Source: Planctomycetota bacterium (GTDB lineage: Bacteria > Planctomycetota > UBA8108 > UBA1146 > JAJFFE01). From it: 15,138 bases of DNA. Positions 10,374 through 15,138 of the stretch are shown here, piece after piece. Each line of letters starts with the position of its first letter. Within the stretch, counting starts at the first letter, position 1. Where the stretch lies: contig JAGQRC010000021.1 in the NCBI GenBank assembly GCA_020425835.1, positions 1 to 15,138 of the forward strand. The letters run 5' to 3'. The position numbers were made by a program, and so were the translations under genes. The notes beneath the pieces were generated by a model, which ran no database searches, was not told the DNA's origin, and saw nothing but the letters and a program-made list of their open reading frames with translations.

Positions 10374-11930
10374 ATGTTCGAGAACCTCACCGGCCGCTTC
10401 AGCGAAATCGTGGCCGGCCTCCGCGGCAAGAAACTGACCGAGCGCAACATCCAGGAGACGGTCCGGGCGATCCAGGTCGCGCTCCTCGAGGCCGATGTCG
10501 CGCTGGAGGTGGTGCGGGCCTTCATCAAGCGAGTCCGCGAGAAGGCGGTCGGTCTCGACGTCGTCGAAGGCGTCGACGCCGGGCAGCAGTTCATCAAGAT
10601 CGTCCACGACGAACTCGTCGAGCTGATGGGGCCGGTCGACCCGGAGATCCCCTTCCGGAACAAGGGCGTGACCGTCTTGCTGCTCGCCGGCCTGCAGGGA
10701 AGTGGCAAGACCACCACCTGCGGCAAGCTCGCCAACTACCTCCGCACCAAGAAGGACCGCCGACCGATGATGGTCGCGGCCGACCTCCAGCGACCGGCGG
10801 CCATCGAGCAGCTCAAGGTGCTCGGGAAGCAGCTGGACATCCCCGTCTTCCACGAGCCGGACCTCTCGCCCCCTCTCCTCTGCGAGAAGGCGGTGCAAGA
10901 GGCTCAGTCCAAGGGTTGTGACACGGTGTTGCTGGACACCGCGGGACGACTCCACATCGACGAGCAGTTGATGGGAGAGCTGAAGGAGGTCGCCCAGCGG
11001 ACGAAGCCGGACCAGATCTTCCTGGTCTGCGATTCGATGACCGGTCAGGACGCGGTCCACTCCGCGCGCGAGTTCAACGCGGCGCTCGAGCTGACCGGCT
11101 TGATCCTGACGAAGCTCGACGGCGATGCGCGCGGTGGTGCGGCGCTCTCGGTCAAACATGTCACCGGGAAAACCATCAAGTTCATCGGAACCGGCGAGAA
11201 GCTCGACCGCCTCGAGCCGTTCCATCCCGATCGCATGGCGGGCCGGATCCTCGGGATGGGCGACATCGTCGGAATCGTCGAGCGCGCTCAGGAGAAGATG
11301 GATCAGAAGCTCCAGGAGGAGATGGAGCGGAAGATCCGGGAGGCGAGCTGGGATCTCGACGACTTCCTGCAGCAGATCCACCAGATGAAGAAGATGGGTC
11401 CGCTGCGCGATCTCCTGGGCATGCTCCCGGGCATCGGAGCCAAGGTCGATGAGCTCGGTCTCCAAGGCGACGAGATGAAGGTCGTCGAGAGCATCATTCA
11501 GTCGATGACCAAGGAAGAGCGTCGCCGCCCCGAGATCCTCAACACCAGCCGCCGACAGCGCATTGCGCGCGGTTGCGGTCGCACCGTCGACGACGTCAAC
11601 GAGCTGCTCAAACAGTTCAAGATGATGAAGGGGATCATGGACGAGATGGCCGGGCACGGGACCGGCATGTTCGGGAAGATGAAGGCGCTCAATTCCATGC
11701 GGAAGAAGATCAAGAGCGGCCAGGGCATGGGTCAGGCGCTCGCCGGCGTTCCCGGCCTCGACTCGAGTGCGGGGTCGATGGCCGCGCTCGAGGGGAACGG
11801 CGGCATGCCGATGATCCCGAACATGACGGGCGAGCCGAAACGCCAAGCGTCGTCGAAGACCAAGAAGGACATCCAGAAGCAACGCAAGGCCGAGCGCCAG
11901 CGTCGACGGAAGCAACGGAAGCGACGATAG
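10374..11930 (+). CDS. ffh: Signal recognition particle protein Ffh
   Basis: A 518-residue SRP GTPase that binds signal sequences of nascent membrane proteins with 4.5S RNA and delivers them to FtsY. The N domain covers about 1-95. The G domain has GLQGSGKT (106-113), DTAGR from 188 and TKLDGDARGG from 246. GMGDIVGIVERAQ leads into the methionine-rich M domain (about 325-435), with RRQRIARGCGR as the RNA-binding helix-turn-helix. The usual GSG there reads GCG (Cys401). The tail is long: a Met/Gly-rich linker, then residues 486-518 densely packed with Lys and Arg. The start ATG 10374 matches the family (MFENLTGRF) despite a weak ribosome site. E. coli Ffh is about 453 residues, so the extra length is mostly tail. 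Confidence 0.97.
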   Translation: MFENLTGRFSEIVAGLRGKKLTERNIQETVRAIQVALLEADVALEVVRAFIKRVREKAVGLDVVEGVDAGQQFIKIVHDELVELMGPVDPEIPFRNKGVTVLLLAGLQGSGKTTTCGKLANYLRTKKDRRPMMVAADLQRPAAIEQLKVLGKQLDIPVFHEPDLSPPLLCEKAVQEAQSKGCDTVLLDTAGRLHIDEQLMGELKEVAQRTKPDQIFLVCDSMTGQDAVHSAREFNAALELTGLILTKLDGDARGGAALSVKHVTGKTIKFIGTGEKLDRLEPFHPDRMAGRILGMGDIVGIVERAQEKMDQKLQEEMERKIREASWDLDDFLQQIHQMKKMGPLRDLLGMLPGIGAKVDELGLQGDEMKVVESIIQSMTKEERRRPEILNTSRRQRIARGCGRTVDDVNELLKQFKMMKGIMDEMAGHGTGMFGKMKALNSMRKKIKSGQGMGQALAGVPGLDSSAGSMAALEGNGGMPMIPNMTGEPKRQASSKTKKDIQKQRKAERQRRRKQRKRR

Positions 11931-11981
11931 TCGGGCGGTCGGTGTACGGCCCAGGAGCTCGTGGCGAGAGGTTCGCGGAGC

Positions 11982-11988
11982 GGAGGAG
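11982..11988 (+). promoter_or_regulatory. Ribosome binding site of the S41 peptidase gene
   Basis: GGAGGAG five bases before ATG 11994 picks this start over the upstream in-frame GTG at 11961, which would also place extra charged residues before the signal peptide. Confidence 0.65.
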
Positions 11989-11993
11989 TCGGC

Positions 11994-13364
11994 ATGCGTC
12001 CATCCGGTCGATCCCGCCTCTGGCGATGGATGTCGATCGGCCTTCTCGTGCTCGGCTCGAGTTGCGCGTCGGAGATTGACCCTCCTGCGCCCGCCCCGTC
12101 GTTCTCCCGCTCGGCGATGGTGGTGGATCTGGGCTGCCTCGAGGAGACCGTCCTTCGTGGGTGGGCCTATCTCGAGGACAAGCGCACGGATGGCGTGGAT
12201 GTCCGAGCGATCCTCCGGGAAGCGCGAGTTCGGTTGCCGGAGGTCGCGACGCGCGCCGAATTCCTCGCCGTGTGTCGACGGGTGGTCGCCGCGCTTCACG
12301 ACGGCCACGCCGCGATCACGGATCCACACGGGGAACCGTCGCGGCGGACCCTCACACTCCCTGCCGACTTCCTGCTGGGTCCCGATCGTCGGATCCTCCT
12401 GGGACCCTGGCGTGGCGTCGATCCCCCTCCGGAGGGATTCGCCGCGGGCTCCGAAGTCCTCGAGATCGGGGGCGAGTCGGTGGCGCTCGTCGTCGCGGAC
12501 GTCGAGGCGGAGATCAGCGCCTCGGTGCCGGGGAGTCGACTCGCACGGGCAGTCCGACAGCTCGCACGGGGGGAGTGGGGAGCGGAGTTGCGTCTCCGGA
12601 TCCAACCCCCGGATGGGGGCGACGCGCGTCCTCTCGTGTTGCGACACCTACTGCCGCCGCGCGGGAACGTCGAGCCCCACGGCCAGTGGCTCGGACAAGG
12701 CGTCCGCATGCTCCGGGTCCCTTCCTTCGCGACCTACGGGCCTCCCACCGGAGTCGAGGTCCAGGAGCAATGGCGGTCGGCGATCGACGCAGCGCTCGGT
12801 GATCTCGCGAAGATCGAGCGACTGGTCATCGATGTTCGCGGCAATGTCGGCGGGTACGATTTCTACGCCGCCACCCTCCTCCATCGACTCGTGGAGGGTG
12901 AGGTGATGCTCTACGAGTCGCGAGTGCGGTTCTCGCCCGACCTCGCGCGACAGCGCGCGTTGCCGGCCGAGACCGGATGGTCACCCCTCGTGAAGTTCGT
13001 TCCATCGCGCCTCGGCGACGAGCCCGTGTTCGACGGACCACTCTACGTGCTCCAGGACGAAGACAGTGGAAGCGTGACCGACTGCTTCCTCGCTGCGCTC
13101 CAGGATCAGCGCGAGAACACCGTGTTGATCGGACGACCATCCGCGGGTGAGTTCGGGGAACCGACCCGGCTGGCGACACTTCCAGAGAGCGGTTTCGAAC
13201 TGACTCTGACCGTCCGCCAGGGCTATCGGGCCTCGGGCGCGCTGTTCGAGGGGAAGGGTGTGACCCCTGACCTCGTGATCGAGCGGACGCCCGAGATCCT
13301 GGCCGACGGTCGGGACCCCGCGCTGGAGCAGCTGGCTCGGGAGCTGAAGCGCGCGGCGAGGTGA
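11994..13364 (+). CDS. Probable exported S41-family peptidase, possible lipoprotein
   Basis: A 456-residue protein. The N-terminus is basic (RPSGRSRLWRW), then hydrophobic (MSIGLLVLGSSC), a signal peptide ending near Cys24. GSSC is not a canonical lipobox because -3 is Gly, so lipid attachment is only possible. Residues about 42-110 form a helical N-domain like that of S41 peptidases (ending VAALHDGHAAI). A PDZ-like stretch around 150-215 includes GSEVLEIGGESV. The protease core has VIDVRGNVGG (Asp280) and EDSGSVTDCF, where Ser360 aligns with the catalytic serine of the FSATD-type subgroup. GKGVTPDLVIERTP closes the domain, as in relatives. The likely site of action is the periplasm or outer envelope; the substrate is unknown. 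It lies 63 nt after ffh and converges on fabH. Confidence 0.85.
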   Translation: MRPSGRSRLWRWMSIGLLVLGSSCASEIDPPAPAPSFSRSAMVVDLGCLEETVLRGWAYLEDKRTDGVDVRAILREARVRLPEVATRAEFLAVCRRVVAALHDGHAAITDPHGEPSRRTLTLPADFLLGPDRRILLGPWRGVDPPPEGFAAGSEVLEIGGESVALVVADVEAEISASVPGSRLARAVRQLARGEWGAELRLRIQPPDGGDARPLVLRHLLPPRGNVEPHGQWLGQGVRMLRVPSFATYGPPTGVEVQEQWRSAIDAALGDLAKIERLVIDVRGNVGGYDFYAATLLHRLVEGEVMLYESRVRFSPDLARQRALPAETGWSPLVKFVPSRLGDEPVFDGPLYVLQDEDSGSVTDCFLAALQDQRENTVLIGRPSAGEFGEPTRLATLPESGFELTLTVRQGYRASGALFEGKGVTPDLVIERTPEILADGRDPALEQLARELKRAAR

Positions 13365-13374
13365 GACGATCGAA

Positions 13375-13399
13375 CGGGGTGCGGTCACCGACGACCCCG
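13375..13399. terminator. Hairpin candidate at the convergent S41 peptidase / fabH junction
   Basis: CGGGGT (13375-13380) pairs with ACCCCG (13394-13399) around a 13-base loop that itself contains GGT and ACC. It begins 10 nt after the S41 stop, in the right place for a bidirectional terminator. There is no T-run on either strand, so intrinsic termination is doubtful. Confidence 0.3.
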
Positions 13400-13522
13400 C
13401 CCACTTCCCTCCCACGTAGCCATGTCGACCGGAGTCCACACGGACACGGGCTGGCACGACGGCGGAACCACGAAAACGACGGCAATGACGCGGAGCAGCC
13501 CGATGTTCGTGACCCACCCCAC
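13385..13522 (-). CDS. Possible 45-residue hydrophobic small protein
   Basis: GTG 13522 is preceded by GGAG with eight bases between. The frame encodes a short hydrophobic segment (IGLLRVIAVVFVVPPSC), then a polar tail, stopping at 13385-13387. It could be a small exported or membrane protein 84 nt downstream of fabH on the same strand. The only support is the ribosome site and the hydrophobic run; the frame is also open upstream of the GTG. I do not recognise a family, and chance is a serious alternative in this GC-rich DNA. Confidence 0.2.
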   Translation of the reverse strand: MGWVTNIGLLRVIAVVFVVPPSCQPVSVWTPVDMATWEGSGRGRR

Positions 13523-13606
13523 GTGCCACTCTCCTTCGGATCGTCGTCGCTCGTTGTCGTCACCGTCTCGACCGATCCTCGAATCGCGCAGACGGCTGTC
13601 GCCGAC

Positions 13607-14755
13607 TCAGCGCGCGGTGCTCAACGAGCTTCGCCGCTGCGAGTCTCGGGCGACCCGGACCGGCGCCACTTCTCGCAGGATCGCGCCGGAGCAGAAGCCG
13701 GCGCCGAACGCGACGTCGATCTCGTAGCGCCGCCGGTCGCTCGTCTTCCACACCTCTCGAGCATCGACGTAGGCGAGGGGGATCGTCCCCGCGGAGGTGT
13801 TGCCGTACTCGATCACGCCGCGGGTGTAGACGCGATCCATCGAAGCGCCCAGTTTCTCGGCAACCCCCTCGATGATCCGCAGGTTCGCCTGGTGGGGGAT
13901 GATCAGGTCGATGTCGTCGAGCGTGATCGGCTCGTCCGCGTTCGCGTTGTGGATCTCGAGCACCTTGCGGACGTCGCGGACCATCGTGGCGATCGCGACC
14001 GGGTACACCTTCTTGCCGTTCATCTTCACGTACGGACGCGGTCCGACCTCTTCGTGGGTGAACGACTTCACGCCATTGACGGCGATCTGGCTCGTGCAGA
14101 CCTCCGGCGAGTAGAGGAGGTCGCCGAACTGGCCCTGCGCATGGATGGTGGTGGCGAGGATTCCGCCGGCGTCGACCTCTCCGACGACCACTGCGCCGGC
14201 GCCGTCGCCCATCAGGACGCAGGTGTTGCGATCGGTGTAGTCGAGCATGTGCGAGAGGGCATCGGCGCCGATGACCAACGAGTACGTGTCGCGACCGTGT
14301 CGGAGCCGATCGACGATCTGCCGCGTGTAGGCCTGATCGAGCGCGTAGAGGAACCCTGAGCAGCCCGCCTGGACGTCGCAGGCCGCGGCTTGCCGCGCAC
14401 CGATCCTCGCCTGCACTTGTGTGGCGAGGCCGGGGAAGCGCATCCAGGTGTTGGTGCCGGCGCGAATGTCGCCGATCTGATCGGGCCGGATTCCCGCGTC
14501 CTCGATCGCTCGCTCGGCCGCGGTCACTGCCATGTCGAGGAACGACTCGTTCTCGGCGAGCACCCGGCGCGACCGGATCCCGGTCCGTCGCAGGATCCAT
14601 TCGTCGCTCGTCTCGACGATCCGCTCGAGGTCGCGGTTCGTGAGCTCGGTCGGCGGAAGGTAGCCCCCGACCCCGAGGATGCCGATGCGGGGGAGCGCGT
14701 CGGTCGAGGGCGCAGCGTGGCGAGACGAAAGACCCGGCGTGTCGGCTCGACCCAT
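13607..14755 (-). CDS. fabH: 3-oxoacyl-ACP synthase III (KAS III family)
   Basis: A 382-residue KAS III. FabH condenses acetyl-CoA or a branched acyl-CoA with malonyl-ACP to start fatty acid synthesis. The triad is complete: Cys132 in QAGCSGFLYAL, His288 in IIPHQANLRI and Asn319 in YGNTSAGTIP. TSDEWILRRTGI (49-60) is the typical N-terminal motif. It is longer than E. coli FabH (317) in three places: about 21 residues before RIGILGVGGYLP, roughly 24 residues between the Cys and His (around 206-250) and about 20 Arg/Ser-rich residues at the C-terminus. The usual GFTWG reads GFCSG (353-357), so a specialised KAS III with different acyl specificity is possible. The start is fixed by AAGGAGGT upstream. 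It stands alone here, away from other fab genes. Confidence 0.92.
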   Translation of the reverse strand: MGRADTPGLSSRHAAPSTDALPRIGILGVGGYLPPTELTNRDLERIVETSDEWILRRTGIRSRRVLAENESFLDMAVTAAERAIEDAGIRPDQIGDIRAGTNTWMRFPGLATQVQARIGARQAAACDVQAGCSGFLYALDQAYTRQIVDRLRHGRDTYSLVIGADALSHMLDYTDRNTCVLMGDGAGAVVVGEVDAGGILATTIHAQGQFGDLLYSPEVCTSQIAVNGVKSFTHEEVGPRPYVKMNGKKVYPVAIATMVRDVRKVLEIHNANADEPITLDDIDLIIPHQANLRIIEGVAEKLGASMDRVYTRGVIEYGNTSAGTIPLAYVDAREVWKTSDRRRYEIDVAFGAGFCSGAILREVAPVRVARDSQRRSSLSTAR

Positions 14756-14761
14756 GGTGTG

Positions 14762-14769
14762 ACCTCCTT
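14762..14769 (-). promoter_or_regulatory. Perfect Shine-Dalgarno of fabH
   Basis: The minus strand reads AAGGAGGT six bases before ATG 14755, a full match to the anti-Shine-Dalgarno. It confirms the extended fabH N-terminus and predicts strong translation. Confidence 0.8.
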
Positions 14770-14838
14770 CGAGAGCAGCGTGGCCACTATCTCACCCCTC
14801 CATCGGCTCTTGCTCCACCTCGCTGCCGACATCCCCGT

Positions 14839-14854
14839 GTAACTTTTCCGTTAC
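14839..14854. promoter_or_regulatory. Inverted repeat GTAAC-N6-GTTAC upstream of fabH, candidate operator
   Basis: GTAAC (14839-14843) and GTTAC (14850-14854) are perfect inverted arms around TTTTCC, about 85 bases upstream of the fabH start. The size and spacing suit a dimeric repressor such as a TetR- or GntR-type lipid regulator, but the sequence does not match a regulator site I know. No clear -35/-10 pair was found beside it. Confidence 0.35.
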
Positions 14855-14964
14855 GCTTCCTCCGGCACGAAGCGATAGCCGGCGACCCGTTTCGAGTTCG
14901 CGAGTTCGCGCCCACGGCTGGGGGTCGAGTCTCACTCTCGAGCGACCGCGGTTGCCCGGCAGGT

Positions 14965-15008
14965 CTGACTTTGTGACATGATTGTGCGGAGAAAGGGCTG
15001 ACTTTGTG
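14965..15008 (+). repeat. Two 11-bp direct repeats, 33 bp apart, ahead of the AAA ATPase gene
   Basis: CTGACTTTGTG occurs at 14965-14975 and again at 14998-15008, a period of 33 bases (about three helical turns). The second copy covers the proposed TTG start of the downstream gene. It could be an autoregulatory operator, or the repeated binding sites of a mobile-element end. Confidence 0.5.
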
Positions 15009-15138
15009 CCGATCCGCCGCGGTCGGACCGACGGGATCGAGGCTCAAGCTGTACCAGCGTAGGATTTTATCGGCGCTCGAGGAGTGGTCGTCGGGCTCGC
15101 GACGAAAGCCGCTCCTGCTTCGAGGCGCCCGCCAGGTC
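15004..15138 (+). CDS. AAA_14 / DUF4143-type ATPase, N-terminal fragment
   Basis: The last 45 codons encode a protein start whose segment LYQRRILSALEEW followed by RRKPLLLRGARQV is the hallmark N-terminus of the AAA_14/DUF4143 family of P-loop ATPases. The P-loop itself would follow immediately outside the window. The frame is open from a TGA at 14974-14976. TTG 15004 is the best start, with GGAGAAAGGG upstream, though a start nearer CTG 15049 would fit the family length better. Genes of this family are typically scattered, horizontally transferred and of unclear function. It is divergent from fabH, and the direct repeats sit at its start. Confidence 0.7.
   Translation, partial: MCRSAAVGPTGSRLKLYQRRILSALEEWSSGSRRKPLLLRGARQV

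Noticed and set aside
10293..12647. A 784-codon minus-strand frame across ffh and the S41 gene
   Set aside because: It is impressive in length but spans two well-supported plus-strand genes and the gap between them. Its composition is that of a shadow frame, with no domain seen.
13361..14359. A 332-codon plus-strand frame over fabH
   Set aside because: fabH on the minus strand has its full catalytic triad and a perfect ribosome site; the plus frame is its shadow.
14787..15047. An 86-codon minus-strand frame in the fabH-AAA intergenic region
   Set aside because: It has no ribosome site, composition is basic and low-complexity, and it runs opposite the AAA_14 N-terminus.

Overview
The window is high-GC bacterial DNA with long antisense shadow frames, Shine-Dalgarno-led genes and several TTG/GTG starts. 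It mostly carries a chromosomal housekeeping block. The gene content (tig-clpP-clpX, prfA-prmC-murA, ffh, fabH, an S41 lipoprotein, and a LysM protein of a kind seen near secretion loci) suggests a Gram-negative, perhaps deltaproteobacterial, myxobacterial or planctomycete-like, but the sequence does not fix the phylum. No rRNA, tRNA or CRISPR array was seen.

Left accessory part (1-2912, minus strand). A LysM plus peptidoglycan-binding protein (2271-2912) is followed 11 nt later by a very large gene that starts at 2259 and runs off the left edge (753 codons visible, no stop). Because it has no stop inside the window it is easily missed, and two opposite-strand shadow frames hide it further. 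It carries an H...SxGC motif like that of YkuD-type L,D-transpeptidases, a charged coiled-coil-like insertion and an unusual N-terminal cysteine cluster. This pair is the least ordinary content here and could be a cell-wall-directed or secreted-effector module.

Divergent region (2913-3315). It holds a good sigma-70-type promoter (TTGACA-17-TAGCAT) for the rightward genes and a strong hairpin in the long tig leader.

Core block (3316-11930, plus strand). tig, clpP and clpX form a protein-quality-control operon: the ribosome-bound chaperone, then the ClpXP protease. prfA and prmC follow: release factor 1 and the methylase that modifies its GGQ glutamine. Next come murA (first committed step of peptidoglycan synthesis) and ffh (SRP GTPase), the latter with its own probable promoter. 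Gaps run from 1 to 144 nt, so some genes are probably co-transcribed.

Right part (11994-15138). A probable exported S41-family peptidase (plus) converges on fabH (minus), a KAS III with an internal insertion and terminal extensions. fabH has a near-perfect Shine-Dalgarno and a GTAAC-N6-GTTAC inverted repeat upstream. Divergent from it, at the right edge, is the N-terminus of an AAA_14/DUF4143-type ATPase, preceded by two 11-bp direct repeats, the second overlapping the proposed start codon.
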